DNA from: Isoetes taiwanensis
Taxonomy: Eukaryota > Streptophyta > Lycopodiopsida > Isoetales > Isoetaceae
Reading direction: 5' to 3'
Length of the DNA stretch: 64,000 bases
Assembly (NCBI GenBank): GCA_021234155.1
Contig: JAJEKV010000004.1
Coordinates: forward strand, 23,531,122-23,595,121
The position numbers were made by a program, and so were the translations under genes. A model generated the notes under the pieces. That model ran no database searches, had not been told where the DNA came from, and saw nothing but the letters and a program-made list of their open reading frames with translations. Positions 52,600 to 62,751 of the stretch are shown one piece after another; position 1 is the stretch's first letter, and every line of letters starts with the position of its first letter.

Positions 52600-53030
52600 C
52601 AAAACAAGAAATTTTTGCTCTCTTATGGTTTGATGGTGGTGTTTCTAAAAGATTGAGTGTGGCCTCATCTGCTGCTGTTCTCAAAGATTCCCCCAATAGA
52701 TTAATTGCAAAAGTAGGCAAAAATTTTCCTAATACAATCTCAAATATGGCAGAATATAAGGCTCTGATAGCAGGTCTTCAAGAGGCAAAGAATTTGAACA
52801 TTAATGAAGTTGTTATCTTTGGAGATTCTCAACTTATTTGCAGGCAAATATTGGGAAAATATCAAGCTAAGAATGAAGAAATGATCTTACTTAGAGATTA
52901 AGCTATGGGAGAGTTAAGGAACTTCAAAATTTGGAGGCTTTGTCACGTGCCAAGGGAACAGATTGGTGAAGCTGATGCACTTTGCAGAAGTGTTCTTCTC
53001 GAGCACTTGGCTGAAGGAGTAATTCAAGAG
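52600..53030 (+). pseudogene. additional (archaeal-type) RNase H located before RT
   Basis: LLWFDGGVSKRLSVASSAA, NMAEYKALIAGLQEAKNL, EVVIFGDSQLICRQILG and, after an in-frame TAA (52899-52901), CHVPREQIGEADALCRSV. This is the plant aRNH domain of Tat elements, with all four acidic residues present (D in WFDG, E in AEYKAL, D in GDSQL, D in EADAL). In described Tat elements this domain follows RT-RNase H; here it sits between protease and RT in the same reading frame as both. It would supply RNA-strand cleavage for an element whose own RNase H looks inactive. Confidence 0.88.
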
Positions 53031-53927
53031 GAAGAACTGGAGAAAAAAGACCTGCAACAACTCTATCCGATTTTGGTAATCAATGCTAGTGAGGAAAAAC
53101 AGGTAAAGGAAGTTAAATTGAACAAGAACGGTCTAGATAGAGTTCTATATGTTGGAGATTTGTTCAAAGAAGAAGATAACACCTTTGCTACTAATTTTTT
53201 TGATGATTGGAAGGATATTTTTGCTTGGGACTATGATGAGTTGGTTGGTGTTGATAGAAGTATCTGTGAATTTGAGATAAAAATTAAGGAAGATATGAAA
53301 CCTGTGGTACAAAAGCTCGGAAGAATTAATGCATCCTTGTTAGGTCTAATCAAAGAGGAGTTGTATAAAATGAAGGATGCAGGTGTGATTGTAGAGATTG
53401 TAAACCCTGAATGGCTATCTTGCGTTGTTCCAGTAGAAAAGAAAAATAAAACTATAAGGATTTGCATTGACTATAGAGACTTGAATAAAGCTACCATCAA
53501 AGATTGCTACCCTTTGACATTTTTAGAAGGAGTCTTACATGCTGTTGCAGGCAAGGACATATATTCTTTCTTAGCTGATTTTTCAGGTTTCAACCAAATA
53601 AGCATAAAGGAGGAAGATCAGCCAAAGACTACACCATGGGGAACATTTGCCATGAAAAGGATGCCCTTTGGATTAATGAATGCATCTGCAACTTTCCAGA
53701 GAGCTATGGACACCATTTTCAAGGACATGCCTGCCAATGCTTTTCGTGTCTTTTTGGATGATCTTTGCTTAGGAACTTCCCTCAAAAGTCATTTTGATGT
53801 TCTAACTAAGTTATTTGCCTTGTGCAGAAAAGGGGGAGTCAGTTTAAACCCAAAGAAATGTGTTTTTTTGTGTTCAAAAGGAGAATTACTTGGACATGTT
53901 GTGTCTACAAAAGGCATTCACGGCTGA
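53031..53927 (+). pseudogene. Tat-like element reverse transcriptase
   Basis: RICIDYRDLNKATIKDCYPL, LADFSGFNQISI, FAMKRMPFGLMNASATFQRAM, VFLDDLCLGT (catalytic LDD intact) and FLCSKGELLGHVVS. The frame continues from protease and aRNH. It ends at a TGA (53925-53927) produced by a one-base slip, after which EAKVEALKKLAPP can be read in the next frame. RT copies the element RNA into DNA within the particle. Confidence 0.92.
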
Positions 53928-54674
53928 AGCTAAGGTTGAGGCTTTGAAGAAGCTAGCACCTCCAAAACACTCAAACAGGTAAAAAGCTTAATGGGAATGA
54001 CTAGTTTTCTAAGAATGTATGTCCCTCACTTCTCACACACTATGAATCCAATTTCTAACCTCACAAAGGTTGGGAAATTTTCCAAGAGTGAAAGCAAGCA
54101 TATTCTGGTTGATTGGAATGAAGAGTGTCAGGAATCCTTTGATAAAATTATCAATGCCATCTGCCATTCTATCCTGCTGAAACCCCCTGACCTAGAAAAG
54201 CCTTTCAAAGCCTACATCAGTATTACTAAAAAGGCAATTGGTGTTGCATTACTGCAAGAAGACCATGTTATTGCTTTTGCCAACAAGATGTGGTCTGATA
54301 CTGAGCTAAGATATCCTAGACTAGAAAAGAGTGCAGCAGCTCTGATGTTTTTGATAGAAAGGCAGGGGCATTTACTACAAAACAACCAAACTCAAGTTTA
54401 TATGAGGCAAAATCCTCTGTCTCTCCTTTTTGCAAAGAAACAACCTAAAGCAAAGCTGTGTAGATGGGCTTGTCAAGTTCAAGCCTATAATATTACTGTC
54501 AAAGTTGTGAATTTAGTGGAAGATCCCAGTGCCTATCTACCTTATGTTCTATTTGAACACGAGGACCAAGATGGTTTGAATGATGTTGATTGTGTTACTA
54601 ACTTGGTTGTTTTTCATGCAAAAGACTTGGACTGGCAATGTGAGATCAGAAATTATATTGAAAACAATGAGGTG
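53928..54674 (+). pseudogene. Tat-like RT connection and degenerate RNase H
   Basis: MGMTSFLRMYVPHFSHTMNP, LVDWNEECQESFDKII (thumb/connection), then RNase H: PFKAYISITKKAIGVALLQ, ELRYPRLEKSAAALMFLIE, QVYMRQNPLSLLF. The usual TDAS and TDH/DQ acidic motifs read SITK and MRQN here, so only the Glu is kept, as expected of a native RNase H replaced by an extra copy. It runs open into the solo LTR at 54675. Confidence 0.85.
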
Positions 54675-56180
54675 TGTGACGTTCCAGTACGATATACGGT
54701 CTCAAGACGTATACCGTACTGCACCGTCACGCGTACACGCCATTCCAAACGATGTGTACGCCGACGTGTAACCAAGCAAGGGCGCCCTAGGGGGCAACTT
54801 GCAAGGGTGCACACACTTAGCAATGTGCGCACTTTAAACCTTTAACCCATTAAAGGCAGACCAAGGGTCATAGAAACCCTAAACTAACTGAGAGCCTATG
54901 TAAGGTAACCAAACCCTAATCCTTCTCTTTTCGTCCACGAATCTTCCGAGCTCTAGTTCGTGCGCCTGAGGAGTCAAATCCAACTCCCAAAATCTGCCCG
55001 TGCGCCCTAGCTCGTCAGATTCTCCTTCCGACCGCATCCCCAAGCAGAACAACGACATGGACACCTTCGGATCAAGAAGAGTGAACCAGGGATCAGGTAT
55101 TTAGTCGATTTAATAGTCTAAACCGTGTTCCAGCCATCGAACCAATAGGTTTAGCCTATTAAATTACCATTAGTAGCCAAGCAGATTCCCAGATTGACCC
55201 TAACTAAAGAACCTAACTCTATGATATAGATTAGTTCTTATTTCTTTAGTTCTATGATGATGTGATGGATGGATGAATTCTGTGGACTCATTGTATTGGG
55301 AAGGGGGGTGGAGACTTAAAGCTTAGTAGTTGATGCTCCTAGCTAGCCTCCTGAGCACACTGTAGATTCGGCCTGTGTACAAGAACCACACCTGGTTGTG
55401 GGTGAAGGGGCCAGACTAGCTTATAAGGAGGTTCGTGTTCTGACTCTTGAACGATCCCTCTGGTGTGTAAGGCCTACAGGAGATCATTGTGGACTAGGTC
55501 TAATGGCTTGCCACTGAGTGTGGGTAAGGCATGGGCTCGACACCCGTGGAGTGGGGTTCACTTTCCAGTGGGTTAAGTCAAATAAGGGCAGTGGCCCTCT
55601 AGTCACCTTGAGTCAGCATGGAGATCTCTGGTGGGAGTGATCCCTACCTGCCCCATCGGAACTGGGGAGATGCAACCCAGAAATAGCCCCTTTGGCTATG
55701 CATCCGGCGGGCTACAGTCAGGTCCCAACACTCTTCAACCTACTCTGCAAAGTGTGCACAGGAGGGGCGGATGGAGTGGACAACCCTATGCCATGTTCTC
55801 ATGCCAGCCAAATCCATTGTCATGATTCTGTCTGCAATGAACTCTGGAGACCCAAGCCGTCAGTCATCCCCTGGAGTCTGAGCCTTGGGTAGGAGCCCAT
55901 ATGTATTGTGCTGATCTTTGTCCATGCAGATGTTGATGTACCACCCTTCGAGGTGGATATGTGATGATGTTATGCACTGACATGTATGTTTACGCTTCCG
56001 CAGCTAGGTAGACCCTGAGGGAGACGGGGTAAAATGACCCCTTCACTCTTCCCACTGGGACTCGTTACGGGTGCAGTGATATGTGGAGGGCCCTGTATCA
56101 GCATGGAGCTGGTATGGGGGATGAACTCCTGTTTGTATACGGTGAGTGCACCGTATACGAGTAGGGGACGTCACAAGGTG
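54670..56180 (+). mobile_element. solo LTR of the long-LTR family, TSD AGGTG
   Basis: 54675-56175 (1501 bp) starts TGTGACGTTCCAG and ends GGGGACGTCACA, flanked by AGGTG at 54670-54674 and 56176-56180. It matches the LTRs of the 16165-27438 element in the opposite orientation. A solo LTR arises by recombination between the two LTRs of one insertion. Confidence 0.93.
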
Positions 56181-56882
56181 CCAAAGAACTTGAGTAGCAG
56201 TCGAGAAAGGAGATTTAAAGAGAAATGCAAAAAATTCAGGCTCATTGGGGATGTATTATGCAAGGTTGACAAGGAGGGAGTATTGCTGGGATGTGTTGAT
56301 GACGAGGAGGCCAGAATGATCATTGAAGCATGTCATGAGGGAATATGTGGAGGACATTTTGCTGCTGATACAACTGCCAAGAAAATCTTGAGGTCAGGAT
56401 ATTTTTGGCCTACCCTTTCCAAGGATTGTTATGATGTTATAAAATGCTGTCATAAATGCCAAATTTTTGGTAGGAGAACTTTGCAACAAGCTCCCCTCAC
56501 TGCTATAACTTCTCCTGGACCATTTCAGACATGGGGTTTAGATTTCATAGGTCTAATAGATCCACCTTCCTCAGCCCAACATCAATTCATACTTGTAGCC
56601 ACAGATTACTTTACCAAATGGGCTGAATTTCCCCTTAGGGAGGAAAATGCCTATGCCACTGCAAGATTCCTCCATGAAAACATTTGTGCTAGGTTTGGAA
56701 TTCCTTTTAAGATTGTCTCTGATAGGGGAAGCCAGTTTATCGATCAAACCATTGCATTAATGCTAGCTACTCTGAAGGTCAAACACACTAAAAGTTCATC
56801 TTATTACCCTCAGGGCAATGGTCAAGCAGAGTCAACCAACAAAGTTCTTAAGTCAATTCTGAATAAGACTAAGCTTTTTTAG
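56181..56882 (+). pseudogene. Tat-like element integrase
   Basis: Continues after the solo LTR. HEGICGGHF..YFWPTLSKDC..CHKCQIF is the H2C2 zinc-binding module. Core residues are in TWGLDFIGLID (Asp), KIVSDRGSQFID (Asp) and PQGNGQAESTNKVLKS (Glu), so the DDE set is complete. The frame is open from about 56200 to TAG 56880-56882. The C-terminal part after KSILNKTK is missing, because the sequence switches to long-LTR element leader at about 56883. Confidence 0.92.
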
Positions 56883-56965
56883 TTTTATGCTAGGCTAGTA
56901 ACAGTAAGTGAATTAAAACATAAAAAGACAAAAATTAGCGAGCCAAAACCTTCAAAAGTAGGATG

Positions 56966-57032
56966 GTCTCACACGTCGCGCCAAGACCAATAATGAAAAG
57001 TTCATTTTTGAGCTGGGCGCAACGTGTGAGAC
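56966..57032. repeat. 67-bp palindrome, copy 5
   Basis: GTCTCACACGTCGCGCC..GGGCGCAACGTGTGAGAC with centre AATGAAAAGTTCATT. It is in the reverse orientation relative to the copies at 24395-25558. Confidence 0.9.
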
Positions 57033-57179
57033 ATTGAGCCAAAAACACCTTGAAAAGTGATGGATTTCAGAAAAGTAACATAGTAATTCGAATTTCAAGC
57101 TAGAAACTAGCTAGATTAGTATGTTACATTCCTAAAAACATGCTTAGAAAGTATAAAATTTAGCATCAAAATTCGCCAT

Positions 57180-57246
57180 GTCTCACACGTCGCGCCAGGA
57201 GCAAAAATGAAACTTTCATTATTGATCTGGGCGCAACGTATGAGAC
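57180..57246. repeat. 67-bp palindrome, copy 6
   Basis: GTCTCACACGTCGCGCCAGG..GGGCGCAACGTATGAGAC. Same length and centre type as copy 5. Confidence 0.9.
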
Positions 57247-57344
57247 CATCAGGTTAGAAAAGTCTAAATTTAGCCATGTAGTAAGACAATAAGTGTTTTT
57301 AGTGACCCAAAAGGGTAGTTTGCAATTTGACCTAAAATTGCCCA

Positions 57345-57356
57345 TCTATAAATAGA
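57345..57356 (+). promoter_or_regulatory. TATA-box-like sequence
   Basis: TCTATAAATAGA, close to the plant TATA consensus, with a C-rich stretch about 20 bp downstream. The transcript it might drive is unknown; the copia RNase H piece begins about 70 bp later. Confidence 0.35.
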
Positions 57357-57426
57357 CCTAGACCCCCCCTCATTTGTACGTTCCTCCTTAGAAATCTGCT
57401 CCCGCTTGCTAAGGCGATTTTTCGGT

Positions 57427-57842
57427 TAATCTTCTTAGGAGGAGCACCAATTGCATGGAATGCAAAAAACAGAATGCTATTGCTATGTCTAGTGCTGAGG
57501 CAGAATATGCTTCAGCTGCATTAGCTACCAAAGAGTTGATATGGGAAAGAAGGCTCATGTTTGAATTAGGTTATGATCAATTTAAGGCTACAGAATTACA
57601 TTGTGATAGTACCAGTTGCATAGCTATGACTAAAGACCCGGTTCTTCACGAAAGGACTAAGCATATTGAGTTAGAACTGCACTTTATCAGAGATGTTGTG
57701 AAGAAAAATGCAGTCAAGATGGTATATGTGAACACCTCAAGTCAGTTAGCAGACATTCTGACTAAAGCTCTATCAGAAGGAAAATTTACAGAGCTGAAGA
57801 ATAAAATTCAGTGCACAGGTCATAACATGAAGGGGGAATTGT
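57427..57842 (+). pseudogene. Ty1/copia RNase H fragment (left arm of inverted repeat)
   Basis: GGAPIAWNAKN then, one frame over, an open 129 codons: AIAMSSAEAEYASAALATKE, ATELHCDSTSCIAM, HIELELHFIRDVV, YVNTSSQLADILTKAL. This is the C-terminal copia RNase H with the AEAEY and DSTS motifs. It ends KGEL at a TAG that overlaps the LTR start, as usual in copia elements. RT is missing; the fuller sister is on the minus strand at 62747-63810. Confidence 0.92.
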
Positions 57843-58280
57843 AGGGATTGTTCATGTTATGATTAATGAAGATAGCCTAGACAAAATCGAGGTTGCACAT
57901 GATCTTTTAACCTAAAGTTGATATTCAAGGTTAAAGGATGAAATTGTAATGTTAAAGGTTAAAGGTTTCGAAGGGTTAAAGGTTTCGAAGGTTTGGCCCA
58001 GTTATTATGGGATATATCTATCCCATATTGAATAGAAAAAGAAAGTTGCCTTAGTGATATCAGGTGGATCGATCGGTCCGCCATAGCGGCCGGATCCCGA
58101 TCTAAAATAACAGAAGAAGTATTCTTGTAATTGCATTGATGTGAGATTATTTGCAGGTGAACTGTATGCAGATCGTCGGGCAGCTTGGGCTATCCAAGAG
58201 AAGGATAACTCAGTCTCATTGAACGGGTCAATACCTACAGTGAATTACTGTAGCAAATATAAGGTTTATGCTAAAGGTTA
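57840..58280 (+). repeat. copia 3' LTR (left arm), right boundary uncertain
   Basis: Polypurine GAAGGGGGAAT then TGTAGGGATTGTTCATG. Contains a repeated GGTTAAAGGTTTCGAAGG. The inverted twin is at about 62751-62310. The end cannot be fixed because both copies run into the same inverted gag fragment. Confidence 0.7.
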
Positions 58281-58374
58281 TGTGACAAGTGAATTTTGAA
58301 TCAAACCTTTAAGGATTTTGAATAACAAACATTGGGATTATTGTGTTTGATCAATAAGCTTAGATGCTTAGGTC

Positions 58375-58740
58375 TTATTGTTCTATAGCATAATTATTTT
58401 CTTCATGGATAATAAGAGTAGCATCATCTATATGTCCACCAGCACCAAGGTACTTGTCCCTTCTGACCAAGATACTCTCACATGCTTGCACAGTCCTGAA
58501 GTTTGAGACTATGCATTTGCTTTTGAATATTAACCTGTTGCCTAGCTCCTTTCTAGCTCCTTTCTGGACAGAATTTTGCTGTACAAATTCCAAAGCATGC
58601 TGAAATGTCTTAACAGTTCTGAGATCTCTCTTGAAATCAGCTGAAACTGTAGCCTTAAGAAGAGTAAGAGCTGTTAAATCTTTCTTCTTGTCTTCTGGAG
58701 TAACAGGATTCCAAGCAGGTTTCAAAACTTCGCGCTGGAG
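58375..58740 (-). pseudogene. copia gag-like fragment
   Basis: Minus-strand open frame of about 116 codons: KPAWNPVTPEDKKKDLTALTLLKATVS, RTVKTFQHALEFV, NRLIFKSKCIVSNFRTVQA. The first half fits the copia gag (UBN2-type) pattern of D..AL.LI..AV....A..AW. It is oriented against the adjacent LTR, so it is a rearranged piece. A truncated plus-strand twin is at 61950-62122. Confidence 0.5.
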
Positions 58741-59108
58741 CCATCAAAAAATCCTCAGAGACATTTTCCCCTTCATAAAATCCCCTGTTTTTGTTAGTTT
58801 TGTTTGATCCGTGGATTTTTGTTTGGATTGTAATGTGTGAATATGTTTTTTGGCATGTATAAGGTCATTTCGGGAGCTCTGGGTGATGATTGACACGCTC
58901 AATCCGCCAAAAAAGGCCGGAACGTGGCCTGCCCTTTTTAGGGTTCTTAGATTTTTCTAGAACAATATCCCACAGGCCGAGATCATAAAAGTCCATAGGG
59001 TATATATACAGCCCTCTAAGTTTCATAAGTAAATTTACGTGCTACCTTCACGTGGGATTCGCTCATTTGTCGCCCCACATGCCGGGGGTACCACGTGGGG
59101 GATCAAGA
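58741..59108. other. non-coding spacer
   Basis: No gene or repeat recognised. It contains TATATATACAGCCC near 59000. Confidence 0.4.
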
Positions 59109-61640
59109 TTGGATGGAGAAGTGACTAGGCATTGCGGGGGTTGTGTGTGGTGCGCCAAGGTAGATAGGAAAATTTTTTTTTTTTTTCAAATGAACAATGA
59201 AGGTCAATATGGGTCTTTGTCAAAAAAAAAAAAATTCCACAAGGAATCTTTTTTGATGCTCTACAAGATGGGAGAATCATTTTGCAAAAAAGGAGCACTT
59301 GATTTTTTTTTACTAAAAAAGAGAGTGAAATTTTATGATGTGGCAAGTTGGTGGGGCGATTTGGCAAATGGTGGTGACATGGCATTATAAAGTGATGAAG
59401 TGTCAAGTAAGGTGGCAAAATGACTTTTTTCTAGTCAAAACTTTTTATGAAGTGGAGATGATGTGGATGACATGTGTATGATGATGTGGAAGCACTTGGG
59501 GATGATGTGGCATCATGGGATGATGACATATCATCTAAGGTATCAAGATGACTTTACTTAGGTCAAAATTTTTGAAAAGATAAGTTTTGTGGTAGGTGAC
59601 ACGTGTATGATGACATGGATGTGCTTCAATCTTCCAAACTTCAATCTTGAGGGGTCTTCCAATCTCTAAACTCAAGTTCACTTGGTTGAATCTTATCCTC
59701 TTTGCTACACTTGTATAATGTCCTTCCCGTGGTTCTTCAACAAAAGTGTCAATTTGTGATCTTCAAAGATGGGAGTCTTCAAACTTCTAGCTCTTGCACG
59801 CATATATTAGTCAAATATTAGACAAAAATGTGCAAATTGTGCGAGTGCTCTTCTATCTTTGCCAAAATATGGCAGCAATACTTGATGTCTTCTGGAGTTC
59901 TTCAATGCAAAATGTTTTCAAAATCAATGGTACATTGGCTCATGCACACATGTCAAGCAAAAAGGTTAGCTAGGAATGTGAAGTGTGCCATGGCTCTTAT
60001 GTGCTACAAAAATGTGGCAGCAAGGCCCAAATCTTCCTTAAACATGCCAAGATAAAACCATAGCCACAAAAAAACAAAAAAATTAACATGGATTGGGCAA
60101 GATTTGGACCGAAACAGGAGGGGGCTTTTGTTATAGATGAATTTCGAAGGCTTTCGGTGAAGATATCAATCTGCTTACCTGTGGTACTGGCCGGAACACT
60201 CGACGACTGTTCAAAATTACCTTCTTTGCCTCATGAATTAGCTATCTTGAAGGAGAAGTGACTAGGCATCGGGCTGGGGGGGGGGGGGGGGAGGGGGGAG
60301 GAGGGGGTGGGGAGGAAGTTAGATAGGATTTTTTTTTTCAAATTTGTCACAAATCCCAAGAAACGAACAATGAAGGTCAATATGGGTCTTTTTCAAAAAA
60401 AAAAAAAAAACCACAATGAATATTTTTTTGATGCTCTACAAGATGGGAGAATCATTTTGCAAAAAAAAAAAAGAGCACTTGATTTTTTTTCTAAAAAAGA
60501 GAGTGAAATTTTATGATGTGGCAAGATGGTGGGGCGATTTGGCAAATGGGTGGTGACATGGCATTATGAAGTGATGAAGTGTCAAGTAAGGTGGCAAAAT
60601 GACTGTTTTCTAGTCAAAACTTTTTATGAAGCGGAGATGATGTGGATGACATGTGTATGATGATGTGGAAGCACTTGGGGATGATGTGGCATCATGGGAT
60701 GATGACATGTCATCTAAGGTATAACAATGTGACTTTACTTAGGTCAAAATTTTTGAAAAGATAAGTTTTGTGGTAGGTGACACGTGTATGATGACATGGA
60801 TGTGCTTAGGTGGTGATGTGGATGGTATTTGGCATTCTTGAGGATGATGTGGACAATTTGGCAACCAATTTGGCACTGGTGCACATACCAATAGATCTTT
60901 TATGCAATGGCTTGGATAATTTACTCTTCCATACTTGTCTGGAAACAAATGCACACTTTCTCTCTCTAGCTTAGCTTTTAGAGAGAGAAGATGGTTTTAA
61001 TACATGGAAATAGCCAAATTGGGATTTTTTTCTTTTCTCAAAGATGGTGAATGTATGATGGGAGTGTGATGCATATATGGGCTAGGGAAAATGATGATGA
61101 GGCATGAAGATGTGAGTTATGAATCTTATATGGTGTTCATGGATGGGATTGAGTTGATAGGATCAGGTGAGAAGCCTTGGAGAATAGAACTCATGCCAAA
61201 ATGATTTGGAAGTAGCCACATACCAAAGAAACATGAGAGGTCTTCCAAACTTCAATCTTGAGGGGTCTTCCAATCTCTAAACTCAAGTTCACTTGCTACA
61301 CTTGTATGATATCCAATGAATGTCCTTCCCGTGGTTCTTCAACAAAAGTGTCAATTTGTGATCTTCAAAGATGGGAGTCTTCAAACTTCTAGCTCTTGCA
61401 CACATATATTAGTCAAATATTAGACAAAAATGTGCAAATTGTGCGAATTGCTCTTCTATGCTGCCAAAATGTGGCAGCATCACTTGATGTCTTCTGGAGT
61501 TCTTCAATGCAAAATGTTTTCAAAATCAATGGTACATTGGCTCATGCACACATGTCAAGCAAAAAGGTTAGCTAGGAATGTGATGTGTGCCATGGCTCTT
61601 CTGTGCTACAAAAATGTGGCAGCAAGGCCCAAATCTTTTT
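59109..61640. repeat. imperfect tandem repeat, non-coding
   Basis: 59109-60060 recurs at 60250-61640 (GAGAAGTGACTAGGCAT, GGTCAATATGGGTCTTT, GATGATGTGGCATCATGGGATGATGACAT in part, GGGGTCTTCCAATCTC). Copy 1 lacks about 440 bp present in copy 2 at 60800-61240. GATGATGTGG motifs recur within each unit. No protein is recognised. Confidence 0.8.
60270..60320. repeat. G-rich tract
   Basis: A run of about 17 G followed by GAGGGGGG, GGAGGAGGGGG and GGGGAGG on the plus strand. Several G-tracts could form a quadruplex. The twin at 59140 has GCGGGGGTTGTG instead. Confidence 0.8.
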
Positions 61641-61945
61641 TTTTTTTTTTTTTTTTTTTGAAGGATAAAGAATTTTCCATTTATAGGTAAACTATTACAC
61701 AGCCTTATAGCAGATAGACACCCTCCTGAACAAGTTTGAAGAGGGGATAGCTACAAAGCCCTTTTGGACTGCATGTAAATGCCTTCTTCTTAAGGTGGTA
61801 GTTTGATGAAGGTCTCCCAAACAAGGGAGACATCATCTTCGACCACACACTTGAACTTTCTAAGCTTCTCTATGAGCATGTGCAGTATTTGTGTGGCTGT
61901 AGTATATGCTTCTTTGCCTAGAGTGAAAGAATTGTGCCTTTTCCA
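61634..61945 (-). pseudogene. 3' end of a retroposed sequence (LINE or processed transcript) with poly(A)
   Basis: A T-run of about 23 at 61638-61660 on the plus strand is a poly(A) tail on the minus strand, preceded by GGAAAATTCTTTATCCTTC. Upstream on the minus strand an open frame ends ..HMLIEKLRKFKCVVEDDVSLVWETFIKLPP (stop at 61790), leaving a 3' UTR of about 130 bp. No known family is recognised. It cuts into the copia gag-like fragment near 61950. Confidence 0.45.
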
Positions 61946-61949
61946 TGCC

Positions 61950-62122
61950 TCAGAACTGTTAAGACATTTCAGCATGCTTTGGAATTTGTACAGCAAAATT
62001 CTGTCCAGAAAGGAGCTAGAAAGGAGCTAGGCAACAGGTTAATATTCAAAAGCAAATGCATAGTCTCAAACTTCAGGACTGTGCAAGCATGTGAGAGTAT
62101 CTTGGTCAGCTTAAGACTCTAA
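61950..62122 (+). pseudogene. copia gag-like fragment, inverted twin
   Basis: RTVKTFQHALEFVQQNS.. NRLIFKSKCIVSNF matches 58375-58623 of the opposite strand. It is truncated at 61950 by the retroposed sequence. Confidence 0.5.
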
Positions 62123-62309
62123 GGGACAAGTACCTTGGTGCTGGTGGACATATAGATGATGCTACTCTTATTATCCATGCAGAAAATAATTATGCTATAG
62201 AACAATAAGACCTAAGCATCTAAGCTTATTGATCAAACACAATAATCCCAATGTTTGTTATTCAAAATCCTTAAAGGTTTAATTCAAAATTCACTTGTCA
62301 CATAACCTT

Positions 62310-62751
62310 TAGCATAAACCTTATATTTGCTACTGATGAATTTCAATTGTAGGTATTGACCCGATTCAATGAGATCGAAGTTATCCTTCTCTTGGATAGC
62401 CTAAGCTGCCCGACGATCTGCATACAGTTCACCTGCAAATAATCTCACATCAATGCAATTACAAGAATACTTCTTCTGTTATTTTAGATCAGGATCCGGC
62501 CGCTATGGCGCGGACCGATCGATCCACCTGATATCACTAAGGCAACTTTCTTTTTCTATTCAATATGGGATAGATATATCCCATAATAACTGGGCCAAAC
62601 CTTCGAAACCTTTAACCCTTCGAAACCTTTAACCTTTAACATTACAATTTCATCCTTTAACCTTGAATATCAACTTTAGGTTAAAAGATCATGTGCAACC
62701 TCGATTTTGTCTAGGCTATCTTCATTAATCATAACATGAACAATCCCTACA
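62310..62751 (-). repeat. copia 3' LTR (right arm)
   Basis: Inverted twin of 57840-58280; TGTAGGGATTG on the minus strand starts at 62751. The inner boundary is uncertain. Confidence 0.7.

Larger units (their letters stand above)
56883..57426 (+). repeat. leader fragment of the long-LTR family with two palindromes
   Basis: GCTAGTAACAGTAAGTGAATT and following matches the reverse complement of 25640-25490 (element leader). It is joined directly to the end of the integrase ORF. No H3-like ORF is present on this fragment. The last part (57250-57426) has no partner in the window and contains a TATA-like element. Confidence 0.8.
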
